A stretch of DNA of 37,875 nt, from the NCBI GenBank assembly GCA_036744635.1, contig DAIOHQ010000013.1, forward strand, positions 1-37,875. Direction: 5' to 3'. Source of the stretch: DAIOHQ01 sp036744635 (GTDB lineage: Bacteria; Planctomycetota; Phycisphaerae; Tepidisphaerales; Tepidisphaeraceae). The notes under the pieces were generated by a model that saw only the letters and a list, made by a program, of their open reading frames with translations, ran no database searches and was not told the DNA's origin. The translations under genes were made by a program, and so were the position numbers. This document shows positions 1 to 7,934 of the stretch, piece after piece (position 1 is the stretch's first letter; every line of letters begins with the position of its first letter).

Positions 1-2
1 TT

Positions 3-554
3 ATCCCATTCTACTCCATCTCCCGGATTTGTGGACGCACCCCCCGCTTCAATCCCCACGTGATGCTGAAAAATGATGGCCAGGGGGGGCGACAGATGAT
101 CGAGGATCGTTGCCTGCTCTGCCACAACCAGCAGATGGAGCGGACCAAAGGCGAGCGCAAGGGGGATGCCCACCTGCGGGCCAATCAGGCGCAACTGTGC
201 CAGAGTTGCCATACGCACCATCAGGATATTGCCCCGCAAGGGCACCTCGGCCAGGAGATCAAGCCGGAAATGCTGGCCTTCATGCGCGCCCGTGAGCTGA
301 CCGGATTATTGTCCTCGCCCAGCCAGAAGATGCTCGAACAGCTCAAGACCCAGGGGGGGCAGCACGCCAGACCGACACGAATGGTGCCGGACAAGGAAGG
401 AAAGGTGCAGTGCAGCACCTGCCACAATCCGCACCAGGATGAGCTGTTTCCCCGCACCAGTGACCTGGGATACCGCGGCATCCGGGTGATCGACGACAAG
501 ACCATCTCGCCGGTGCGCGGCGAGCAGTGGTGCAAGCACTGTCATTCGTTTTAG
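3..554 (+). CDS. Multiheme cytochrome c, 3' part (gene enters from left edge)
   Basis: The frame is open from base 3 to the TAG at 552-554, with no stop upstream of the GTG at 60 or the ATG at 63. The gene therefore very probably starts outside the window and those codons are internal. The visible part has four CXXCH heme-attachment motifs (CLLCH, CQSCH, CSTCH, CKHCH). The third is followed by NPH, the CXXCHxxH doubled-motif pattern of periplasmic or extracellular multiheme cytochromes. No membrane segment is visible in this part. The next cytochrome gene begins 19 bases downstream on the same strand, so they are probably cotranscribed and pass electrons in one pathway. The total heme number and any signal peptide cannot be seen. 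Two copies of the decamer CAGGGGGGGC (81-90, 351-360) encode Gln-Gly-Gly here. Confidence 0.85.
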   Translation: MPFYSISRICGRTPRFNPHVMLKNDGQGGRQMIEDRCLLCHNQQMERTKGERKGDAHLRANQAQLCQSCHTHHQDIAPQGHLGQEIKPEMLAFMRARELTGLLSSPSQKMLEQLKTQGGQHARPTRMVPDKEGKVQCSTCHNPHQDELFPRTSDLGYRGIRVIDDKTISPVRGEQWCKHCHSF

Positions 555-573
555 GTGAGAAAGGCAAGAGTCG

Positions 574-2406
574 GTGAAAAGAACTGGGCGCATCTGCGTG
601 TTGCTTGGCATGTTGCTGGTGGCCGCCTCGCGCGCCTGGGCGGCCGACACCGAGGGCTGCCTCACCTGCCACCAATATCGCGGACTCTCGCGCATCACCG
701 AAGATGGCAAGTCTATCGCCCTCTTCTACGTCGATCCCAACTATTTCAGCCTGGCACTGGGCCCGCACGCGCGGCTGAAATGCACCGACTGCCACATCCG
801 CGCCGAAGTGGAAGTATTTCCCCACAAGGAACAGACGCCCGTCGACTGCGCCAGAACCTGCCACCTCAACTCCCCCAGCAAGGTCGAGTCGCGCTTCTCG
901 CACGAGCGTGTCAGCAATATGCTGCATAGTTCTGTCCACGGCGCCGATACGTTGAAAGAGGCCAACAAGCTGCTCGGCCTTCCGCTCCGCGAGAAACAGG
1001 CGAGCTGCCTGTTGTGCCACGATGAGCCAACCTTCCGCCGCGGCGGAAAGAGCGTGGCCGCGGATGATACGCCCACCAAACGCTGCAACACCTGCCACGA
1101 CGAGCAAAACCCGGTGGATACGCGGCATTTTTTCTGGCACGTCGAGGCGCGGAGTAAGCCCGCCCGCAACAATCAGGATCTGGTGCGGCTGTGCGCCTTA
1201 TGCCACAGCAACGAGGCGGTGCGGGCCAAGTTCAACCTGCCCGATGTCACGGTGAGCTACCTGCAGAGCTTCCACGGCAAGGCGACGTTGCTGGGCAGCC
1301 AGGAGGCCGCCAACTGCCGCGATTGCCACGTCGGGCAACTGCAGAACGCCCATCAGATGCAGCCGCATCTTCAGCCTACAGCCCCGACCAACCCGGCACA
1401 TCTGCCCGACACCTGCCGCACTCCAAGCTGCCATCGCTCCGCCGGCCAGCTCATTACCACCGCCGCCGTCCACCTCGACATGACCAAGACCCGCGGCGTG
1501 GAGTATTTCATCGCCTGCATATTCATCCTGCTGATCGTCTTCACCTTCGGCCCATCCTTGCTGATGACGGCGCTGAAGATGGTGCAGATCATCGTCGGCC
1601 GGCGCGATCCCGAAGAGCACCATCTGCACCACCTGGCCGAAGAGCTGATGGCCCATCCGCAGGGCCACGAGAAGCTGCAACACTTCAACGTTCACCAGCG
1701 CGTGCAGCACTGGTTTCTGGCCATCACTTTCATCCTCCTCGTGCTGACCGGCTTTCCGATGAAGTTTGCCGACCGGTCCTGGGCGGCGTGGCTGATCAGA
1801 GAGTTCGGCGGAATCAGCATCGCCCGGCGAATTCACCACATCGCCGGGGCGCTGCTGATTTTCGGCTTCTTCTACCACATTGTTTATGTGCTGCTGACCA
1901 TCGGCAAGAACAAGCGTGCCAGCGGCCGAAATATATTCCACGTCCTCTTCACCCTGCCGATGATGGTGACTCTGGATGATCTGATGCAGATGAACCAGTT
2001 GATGATGTACCTGGTTGGTATGAGAAAAAGCCGGCCGGCCGGCTCGCGCTTCAACCCCGAGGAGAAATTTGAATATATCGGCGTCTTCTGGGGCACGTTC
2101 GTGCTGGGCACCACCGGTGTGCTGATGTGGTTCAACGCCTGGACCACGCGCTCGCTGCCCGGCCGCATCCTGACCATCGCGACGCTCATTCACACCTTCG
2201 AAGCCTTCCTGGCCCTGCTGCACGTCGGCATCGTCCACATGGTCGGCGTGATCTTCTCGCCCGGCGTATTCCCCCTGTCGCGGGCCATGTTCAGCGGCGA
2301 CACCCCGACTGAAGAGCTGGCCGAAGGCCACGCGGGCATGTTGCTGGCGGTGGAGAAAGATCTTGCCAGCGCCGCCGAGGCGGAAGAGGAGGCCGGCCAT
2401 GGCTAA
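574..2406 (+). CDS. Multiheme cytochrome c fused to a cytochrome b membrane domain (CbcL-like layout)
   Basis: 610 residues from a GTG start preceded by a purine-rich AAGGCAAGAG. Residues 1-24 form a signal peptide (ending AWAAD). The N-terminal half carries canonical CXXCH motifs at about residues 29, 70, 145, 171, 207 and 248, plus two spaced variants: CARTCH at 92 (CX3CH) and CRTPSCH at 281 (CX4CH). The C-terminal half has about five membrane helices (near 311-333, 377-396, 424-443, 502-522, 535-560). Histidines in and near them (VHQRVQHW, HH at 421-422, H435, H540, H550) suit b-heme ligation as in formate dehydrogenase gamma or hydrogenase cytochrome b subunits. The same c-then-b fusion is known for the Geobacter inner-membrane protein CbcL, which oxidises quinol and feeds periplasmic cytochromes. 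That role is inferred here; the fusion is seen. The end overlaps the next gene by 8 bases. Confidence 0.85.
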   Translation: MKRTGRICVLLGMLLVAASRAWAADTEGCLTCHQYRGLSRITEDGKSIALFYVDPNYFSLALGPHARLKCTDCHIRAEVEVFPHKEQTPVDCARTCHLNSPSKVESRFSHERVSNMLHSSVHGADTLKEANKLLGLPLREKQASCLLCHDEPTFRRGGKSVAADDTPTKRCNTCHDEQNPVDTRHFFWHVEARSKPARNNQDLVRLCALCHSNEAVRAKFNLPDVTVSYLQSFHGKATLLGSQEAANCRDCHVGQLQNAHQMQPHLQPTAPTNPAHLPDTCRTPSCHRSAGQLITTAAVHLDMTKTRGVEYFIACIFILLIVFTFGPSLLMTALKMVQIIVGRRDPEEHHLHHLAEELMAHPQGHEKLQHFNVHQRVQHWFLAITFILLVLTGFPMKFADRSWAAWLIREFGGISIARRIHHIAGALLIFGFFYHIVYVLLTIGKNKRASGRNIFHVLFTLPMMVTLDDLMQMNQLMMYLVGMRKSRPAGSRFNPEEKFEYIGVFWGTFVLGTTGVLMWFNAWTTRSLPGRILTIATLIHTFEAFLALLHVGIVHMVGVIFSPGVFPLSRAMFSGDTPTEELAEGHAGMLLAVEKDLASAAEAEEEAGHG

Positions 2407-3751
2407 GGAACGCAAAGGCCCGTTCGACGGCAGCACAGAGGAGCCCGAGAAGAAAGCAGAAGCGCCCGCTGCCCCGGCCAACGTGCCGCCGACAGCGCCG
2501 CAAAGCGTGACACCGGCGCCTGCGCTGATTCCCGAGGCGCCCATGCCCGCGCCCGCGCCCGCACCAGTCCCTGAACCCACGCCACAAGCCCCGCCAGCGC
2601 CCCAACCAACCGACACAGCGAGCGCCGAACCCCTCGCCCCCCTCGCCCCCCCTGCTGCTCTCCCCGACGTTCATCAGCACAGCGAGAAGGCCAGGAAGCC
2701 AAAGCCGCCGCCTCTCCGCCGCGCACTGAAGATGCTGCGCACCGTCGGACTGAAGACCTACGCCGCGGCAATCCTGTTCCTCCTGTGCCTGGCGGGTTAT
2801 CTGGCGGTGGTGTACCTGATGCAGATGATTTTTCGGCCGCCCCCGGTGCCGGCGCGGCTGCTGGAATGGCAGGCAAAGCTCGACCCATCCGCCCTGCGCG
2901 AAACCCAGGGGGGGCAGGCGGCCGGGATCAGCAAAGCCGCGCCGCGAGCGCCGCTCAGCCACTATCACGGCGTGGATCAATGGTTTCAGCCTGACACGCT
3001 CAACGGTTGCACGCTCAGCGGCTGTCACGATCCCCTGCCCCACGCGCAGAAGGCAAAGGTGCCCGCCTTCGCGAATTTTCACACCACGTTTCTGCGCTGC
3101 GAGATGTGCCACGTGGCCGCCCAGCAACACCCCACCGCCGCCGCGTGGATCAATACCCAGACGGCGACGGGTCAGGGTGCGCCCGCCATCCTGCAACTTC
3201 TGAAATACCTCGAGCTGAATCAGCAGGCGATCTCTGAGGAGCCCGCCAAGGCGCACGCCCTGGTGCTGCCGCTGCTGCGCGAGACCTCCCGCGTGCTCGG
3301 CGGCGACAGTCTGCTCGATGAGATCCTGGCCCAGATCGAAACCTCCGAGCCCGGCAGCCCGGTGTGGAAGCGCGCTATGGTCGATCTCGCCGACGAACTC
3401 CCGCTCCACGCCCGCGGCGAATATCTGGCCAAGGTGGTGTGGCAGTCGTCGGCGGATCAATCGAAGCAGCGTTTTCAAGAACTGCGGCGACTGGCGAAGG
3501 AATATCTCGCCAGCCAGGATGGCCCGCAGCGCCGTAAGCTGACCGAGCAGATTCACGCGCCGCTGCAGAAGTCGCCGCCCGGCTGCCTGAGCTGCCACGG
3601 AGATCAACCTCCCCTGCTGGATTTCGGCCAACTGGGATATTCCCCCAACCGCACCCGCTTCCTGAGCAACCTGGAGGTGGCGCGGCTCATGCAGCAGGTT
3701 CGCCAGGGCGAACGATTTTTCATCCCACGCCTGCTGGACTCGAAGGAATGA
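2399..3751 (+). CDS. Membrane-anchored cytochrome c with a long Pro/Ala-rich N-terminus
   Basis: The start chosen is ATG 2399, six bases after a perfect AGGAGG at 2387-2392 that lies inside the end of the upstream gene. The product is 450 residues. Residues 1 to about 105 are a Pro/Ala-rich, probably disordered cytoplasmic segment, followed by basic residues and one membrane helix at about 120-145. The remainder should be outside the cytoplasmic membrane. Heme motifs: CTLSGCH at 204 (CX4CH), CEMCH at 234 and CLSCH near 396. The stretch between the second and third motifs (about 240-390) looks helical and has no motif I recognise. It overlaps both neighbours, pointing to one transcript with the CbcL-like protein, so it is a plausible partner passing electrons onward. 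I know no exact family match. Confidence 0.75.
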   Translation: MAKERKGPFDGSTEEPEKKAEAPAAPANVPPTAPQSVTPAPALIPEAPMPAPAPAPVPEPTPQAPPAPQPTDTASAEPLAPLAPPAALPDVHQHSEKARKPKPPPLRRALKMLRTVGLKTYAAAILFLLCLAGYLAVVYLMQMIFRPPPVPARLLEWQAKLDPSALRETQGGQAAGISKAAPRAPLSHYHGVDQWFQPDTLNGCTLSGCHDPLPHAQKAKVPAFANFHTTFLRCEMCHVAAQQHPTAAAWINTQTATGQGAPAILQLLKYLELNQQAISEEPAKAHALVLPLLRETSRVLGGDSLLDEILAQIETSEPGSPVWKRAMVDLADELPLHARGEYLAKVVWQSSADQSKQRFQELRRLAKEYLASQDGPQRRKLTEQIHAPLQKSPPGCLSCHGDQPPLLDFGQLGYSPNRTRFLSNLEVARLMQQVRQGERFFIPRLLDSKE

Positions 3752-4707
3752 TGGAAGAGATCGGAAAATTTTCCCGGCCTGTCATGCTGCTTGCGTTCGC
3801 CCTGATGACGTGCGCCGCCGCGCCGATTCCAGCCGACAAGCAGATTCCCGCTTCGGTAACCCGCACCATCGCCGGTCCGAAGAACGATGCCCTCTTCATG
3901 CCAACCGACGTGGCCGTGGATTCCAAGAACCGCGTCTACGTGGCCGACGGCGTCAACGACCGCATCGTGCGTTTCTCGGCCGATGGCGAGCTGGATCTGG
4001 CGTTCGCCAGGATCGGCGAGCAGACCTTGTCTCATCCCGTCGGCGTGACGGTGGATGCCTCCGATGTCATCTACATCACCGACACCGGCCACCACCGCAT
4101 CATAGTGGCCACCCCGGACGGCAAGCTGCGCGAGACCATCGACCTGCCGGCGGCCAGCGGAACCGGCGAGCACAGCGCCGATCCGACGAAAGTGGCGGTG
4201 AAGCCCGACGGCTCGCGTCTTTACGTGGTAGACAACGAAAACCATCGCATCCTCATCCGCGCCGCCGCGGAGGGGGCCGACAAATCCTGGACCATCCTCG
4301 GCAAGTCCGGCAAAGCCCTCGGCCAGTTCCAGTGGCCCTTCATGCTTTGCATCGGCGAGGAAGATTACGTCTACGTGACCGAGGCCATCGGCTGCCGCGT
4401 CCAGATGATCAGCCCCACCGACCGCTGGGCCGGGCAGGTTTCGCAATGGGGTATCACTTTGGGAAGCCTGTATCGCCCCAAGGGAATCGCGGCCGACGGC
4501 AAGGGCCGCGTGTTCGTCTCCGACTCGACGCTGTCGGTCGTGCAGGTCTTCAACCCGCGCGGAAATCTCGAAGGCATTCTCACCGATGATGACGGCAAGC
4601 CGCTGCGCTTCGCCCACCCGATGGGGATGACCTTCGACGCCGCCGGACACCTCTACGTCGTCGAGCTGAAGGAAAACCGCGTGGCCGTGGTAACTCTGGG
4701 GAGGTGA
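3748..4707 (+). CDS. Secreted NHL-repeat beta-propeller protein
   Basis: 319 residues. ATG 3748 overlaps the upstream stop as ATGA, with GAAGG as ribosome site; a second ATG at 3751 is in the same frame. A hydrophobic N-terminus (VMLLAFALMTCAAAP) looks like a signal peptide, possibly a lipoprotein since Cys follows MT. The body has repeated NHL blades: PTDVAVDSKNRVYVADGVND, then HPVGVTVDASDVIYITDTGH, KVAVKPDGSRLYVVDNENH, RPKGIAADGKGRVFVSDS and HPMGMTFDAAGHLYVVE, making a propeller of five to six blades. It has no heme motif. NHL propellers often sit beside multiheme cytochromes in metal-respiring bacteria and may be scaffolds; that is an inference here. The stop codon TGA (4705-4707) lies inside an octamer-repeat element, so the repeat defines the C-terminus. 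Confidence 0.85.
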   Translation: MMEEIGKFSRPVMLLAFALMTCAAAPIPADKQIPASVTRTIAGPKNDALFMPTDVAVDSKNRVYVADGVNDRIVRFSADGELDLAFARIGEQTLSHPVGVTVDASDVIYITDTGHHRIIVATPDGKLRETIDLPAASGTGEHSADPTKVAVKPDGSRLYVVDNENHRILIRAAAEGADKSWTILGKSGKALGQFQWPFMLCIGEEDYVYVTEAIGCRVQMISPTDRWAGQVSQWGITLGSLYRPKGIAADGKGRVFVSDSTLSVVQVFNPRGNLEGILTDDDGKPLRFAHPMGMTFDAAGHLYVVELKENRVAVVTLGR

Positions 4708-4807
4708 CAAGGTGACAAAGTGGCAAGGTGACAAGGTGACAAAGAAAGATGCTGAAAGTTCTTCGCATTCCTTCACCTTGTCACCCCCTCACCTTGTCAC
4801 CTTGTCA
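4703..4807. repeat. Octamer-array hairpin element, copy 1 (GGTGACAA type)
   Basis: Left arm: five contiguous octamers at 4703-4742 (GGTGACAA twice, AGTGGCAA, GGTGACAA twice). A loop of about 29 bases follows, then inverted octamers at 4772-4807 (CACCTTGTCAC pattern). The loop is largely shared with the copy at 24023-24148 (AAAGAAAGA, GCT, AGTT, ATTCCTTCACC), so this is a dispersed element and not a local slippage tract. It supplies the stop codon of the NHL gene and the first start codon of the next cytochrome gene. Confidence 0.9.
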
Positions 4808-7612
4808 TCCGCGCTGCTGCTCCTGGTGACACTGGCGCCCAGCGCCAGCGCCCAGCCGCGGGCGACGGTCTCGGAAAACCGCCGCGACTGCGCCACCTGC
4901 CACCTCGAATGGGATACCGATTTCGACCGCCCCGGCGCGGTGCTGCTGATCGACCGCCCGCCGAGCGCCGTCGCCGGAACCGAATCCAACTGCCTCGGCT
5001 GCCATGATGGCTCGGTAGGAGATTCGCGCAAATCAGTCTGGCTTGAACATGGTCACAGAGTAGGGATGAAGCCATCGGACAAGGTAAAGGTGCCGCCCGG
5101 CCTGCCGCTGGACGATGGCAAGATCGCCTGCCGCACCTGTCACACCGCCCACGAAGGCCCGGCCGCCGAAGTGGCTTCCGACACCATCTTCCTGCGCATG
5201 GAAAACGACCGCTCGCAACTCTGCCAGGCCTGCCACGTTGACCAGGGGGGGCAGGGAAAAGGGCTGGAACACGGCAGCCACCCGTTGTTGCCGATGGGTT
5301 TTGAGCTGCCGCGGAAGCTGGCCGATGCCGGCGGGCACGCGGGACCGAAACACGATGAAGTCACCTGCCAATCCTGCCACGGCGCCCACGGCACAGTTGA
5401 CGAAAAGTTGCTGCTCATGGGCACCAACAACAGCCAGTTGTGCCTCGCCTGTCACGACAAGATCAAGCCGGGACAGTTTTCCTCTGATCGAGCGCATGAG
5501 CATCCCCAGAATCCACCGCTTTCCAGTGATGCGATGCGCAAGGCGATCAAGGACCTGGGGACGAAGACCGGAAGCAACGACACGCTGATCTGCCTTTCCT
5601 GCCACCGCCTGCACGATGGCAAAGCTGGCCGAAACATGCTGGCCGACACGCTCACCGACAGCGCCCTGTGCATCCGCTGCCATCCCAATCGACAGGAATT
5701 GACCGGCTCACTGCACGACCTGCGCAAGAGTGCGCCAAAGGAAAAAAACCGCCTCGGCCAGACGCCCGAGCAATCCGGCCAGTGCGGCGCCTGCCACTCC
5801 TTCCACAACTACGCCCGCGAGCGCGAGGTGGCGAAGGGAGACCCCGGCGGCGTCTGCGTGACCTGCCACCAGACCGGGCGCGTGGCCGAAAAAATCGGCG
5901 GCACCCACTTCGATCATCCCGCGACCATCGACCCCTCCGACCCCTCGAAGCTGCCGAAAGGAGCGCGGCTTGGAGGCGCGGCGCCGGTGCTGTTGACCGA
6001 CCCCGCCCACGCCGATCGCGCTGATCTGTTGTGTGTCACGTGTCACAATCCCCACGAGGTCAAACGGGGCCGTTTTCTGCGCGATGCGCCCGACCAGATC
6101 TGTGCAACCTGTCACACGAATGAATCCTCCACGCTGGCCGGTCAGCACGATTTCACCAAGCACTCGGAGGGGTCGGAGGGGCCGGAGCTGAAAAACGGCC
6201 GCGGCCTGGGCGCCGCCGACACCGGCAAGTGCGGGTTCTGCCATTCCGTGCACGATGCCAAGGGCCGGGTCATGTGGGCGGGTACCAACCAGGCGCCGAA
6301 GAATCCCAACGCGCTCTGTGTCGAATGCCACAATCCCGACGGCATGGCCAAGGCGCATCCGGCCGCGAAATTCAGCCATCCCGACGGCCCAAGCAGCTCC
6401 TCAATCAAGCGTCCCGCCGACCCCCCCTCGGCCCCCCTGCCGCTCTTCGATGCCAATGGCCATCCATCCAAGGAAGGGTTCGTCGCCTGCTCCTCCTGCC
6501 ACGACCCGCACGCCAACAGCGAGAAATCTCCCCTGATGCTGCGCGTGCAGGGCTCGACATCGACGCTGTGCATGACGTGTCATAAGGAGCAGGCAGCGCT
6601 GGTCAAGAGCACGCACGATCCGCGCTCCAATCCCAAGGCCTGGCCCGCCGAGGCGCAGAAACGTGGGCAGGATTTGTGTATGACCTGCCATCGCGCCCAC
6701 GGCAACGATCCCGATCAGCGCACCTGGGCGGTGACGCCCAAAGTGACGCCGACGGGGACGGTGGCCGACGGCGTCTGCATGGCCTGCCACGCACAAAATA
6801 GCTGGCCAGCTCCTACGGGAGCGGTGAGCAAGGGGCAGATGCTCCATCCGCGGACGATCCCGCCAAAGATGATGGATGACCCGGCCGTACACATCCTCCC
6901 CATCGCCGACGGCGCAAAATCGCACCAGCAGGACACCATCGCCTGCAAGACCTGCCACAACCCGCACGCCAGGCCCGGAACGCCCTCGCTGCTGCGCACG
7001 CCCGATCAGGGGGGGCGCGCCGATCCCGCTGGCGTCTGCTACACCTGCCACACCGAAACCAAGGTCCTGCAGACGTCGATGCACGCCTTGGACTTGCTGG
7101 CCAGGAACGGCAAAGTCCCCAACACCGACGTGAAGGCCGACATCTCCTGCCGCCCCTGTCATTCCGCCCATGCCACCGAAAGCAGGGGGGGCAGCGAGCG
7201 CCGAATGCTCTGGACGGCGAAGATGGGCGAAGGCACGGATCTCACCGAAAAGCACTGCCTGGGCTGCCACGACAACACCACCGCCCGTCGGCCTGCCCTG
7301 ACCCAGCACCCGAACGTGGTATTCGAAATCGTCGCCCATGCCGGCCAATCCACCACGCGCCCGGCGCCGCTTCCCGATAACAAAATCACCTGTTCGACCT
7401 GCCATGTGCCGCACGGCCGGGAGCTCGATCTTTCGCCCAAATCGAAGGAACAGCGCGCCGCCGCCAAGCCGATGCTCCGCCCCGATGCCCAGGCCACCGT
7501 CTGCGCCACCTGCCACGGCGCAGATGGCGAGCGCCTGCTTCTGTATTGGCATCAGCCGGAAAAATTGCGGCAGATTCCCAAGATCACCAAGCCGACCTCT
7601 AAGCCCGGTTGA
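4712..7612 (+). CDS. Secreted cytochrome c with 24 CXXCH motifs
   Basis: 966 residues if ATG 4712 is used. That start lies in an octamer repeat, giving an odd N-terminus (MTKWQGDKVTKKDAES) before the hydrophobic signal SSALLLLVTLAPSASA. An in-frame TTG at 4802 directly before the hydrophobic core would give a normal signal peptide and is a credible alternative. The mature protein has 24 canonical CXXCH motifs. They mostly alternate between a CXXCHxxH form (CRTCHTAH, CQSCHGAH, CLSCHRLH, CVTCHNPH, CSSCHDPH, CKTCHNPH, CSTCHVPH) and a plain form, as in doubled-CXXCH cytochromes. No membrane segment follows the signal. It is last in the cluster, five bases after the NHL gene, and would be the periplasmic or extracellular electron wire. 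Three copies of CAGGGGGGGC lie in it. Substrate unknown. Confidence 0.87.
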   Translation: MTKWQGDKVTKKDAESSSHSFTLSPPHLVTLSSALLLLVTLAPSASAQPRATVSENRRDCATCHLEWDTDFDRPGAVLLIDRPPSAVAGTESNCLGCHDGSVGDSRKSVWLEHGHRVGMKPSDKVKVPPGLPLDDGKIACRTCHTAHEGPAAEVASDTIFLRMENDRSQLCQACHVDQGGQGKGLEHGSHPLLPMGFELPRKLADAGGHAGPKHDEVTCQSCHGAHGTVDEKLLLMGTNNSQLCLACHDKIKPGQFSSDRAHEHPQNPPLSSDAMRKAIKDLGTKTGSNDTLICLSCHRLHDGKAGRNMLADTLTDSALCIRCHPNRQELTGSLHDLRKSAPKEKNRLGQTPEQSGQCGACHSFHNYAREREVAKGDPGGVCVTCHQTGRVAEKIGGTHFDHPATIDPSDPSKLPKGARLGGAAPVLLTDPAHADRADLLCVTCHNPHEVKRGRFLRDAPDQICATCHTNESSTLAGQHDFTKHSEGSEGPELKNGRGLGAADTGKCGFCHSVHDAKGRVMWAGTNQAPKNPNALCVECHNPDGMAKAHPAAKFSHPDGPSSSSIKRPADPPSAPLPLFDANGHPSKEGFVACSSCHDPHANSEKSPLMLRVQGSTSTLCMTCHKEQAALVKSTHDPRSNPKAWPAEAQKRGQDLCMTCHRAHGNDPDQRTWAVTPKVTPTGTVADGVCMACHAQNSWPAPTGAVSKGQMLHPRTIPPKMMDDPAVHILPIADGAKSHQQDTIACKTCHNPHARPGTPSLLRTPDQGGRADPAGVCYTCHTETKVLQTSMHALDLLARNGKVPNTDVKADISCRPCHSAHATESRGGSERRMLWTAKMGEGTDLTEKHCLGCHDNTTARRPALTQHPNVVFEIVAHAGQSTTRPAPLPDNKITCSTCHVPHGRELDLSPKSKEQRAAAKPMLRPDAQATVCATCHGADGERLLLYWHQPEKLRQIPKITKPTSKPG

Positions 7613-7678
7613 TACATCACAGCGGTGCTGCCGCCTGGCTGGATGTAACTCTTGTTTGTGGCGGCCCCACCTTTTACC

Positions 7679-7827
7679 CCCTCTCCCGGTACTGGGCCTG
7701 TCGATTTATCTGGCACGGAATTTGGGTCAAAGGAGTTACATCAATCATGTGAGACGTAAGTCCTTATTTCTCGTTCCAAGCCATCCATTTTCGCGACTAA
7801 ATCGACAGGCCCTACTCCGGGGGAGGG
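7679..7827. repeat. Palindromic repeat split by the MITE (gap 7613-7934)
   Basis: With the MITE and one TACT removed, CCCTCTCCCGG (7679-7689), TACT and CCGGGGGAGGG (7817-7827) form a near-perfect palindrome with 10 of 11 pairs. The rest of the 322-base gap 7613-7934 shows no convincing gene. One further inverted pair exists: GATGTAACTC at 7642-7651 outside the insertion and GAGTTACATC at 7733-7742 inside it. Confidence 0.75.
7694..7812. mobile_element. MITE-like insertion, 119 bp, with 15-bp terminal inverted repeats and TACT duplication
   Basis: Perfect 15-bp terminal inverted repeats: GGGCCTGTCGATTTA at 7694-7708 and its exact reverse complement at 7798-7812. Both ends are flanked by TACT (7690-7693 and 7813-7816), a 4-bp target duplication. 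The 89-base interior holds no ORF of note, so the element cannot move itself and would depend on a transposase elsewhere. The parent family cannot be assigned from the ends alone. It sits in the centre of a palindromic repeat. Confidence 0.85.
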
Positions 7828-7934
7828 TTGGGTTGGGGCCTTTCCACAATCGCCACAGTCGAGCGCTACACCCGCCTGGCTACGCCCTCTCATAGCCACT
7901 TCCCACCCCGCGCCCCATCGCCTACATTCACCGC

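Noticed and set aside
60..554. The first cytochrome starting at GTG 60 or ATG 63
   Set aside because: The same frame is open to the window edge, there is no ribosome site before either codon, and a cytochrome starting without a signal peptide is unlikely.
4703..4807. CRISPR array or intrinsic terminator for the octamer repeats
   Set aside because: The units are 8 bp without spacers, so this is not CRISPR. There is no T run after the hairpins and the next gene is cotranscribed, so ordinary termination is unlikely.
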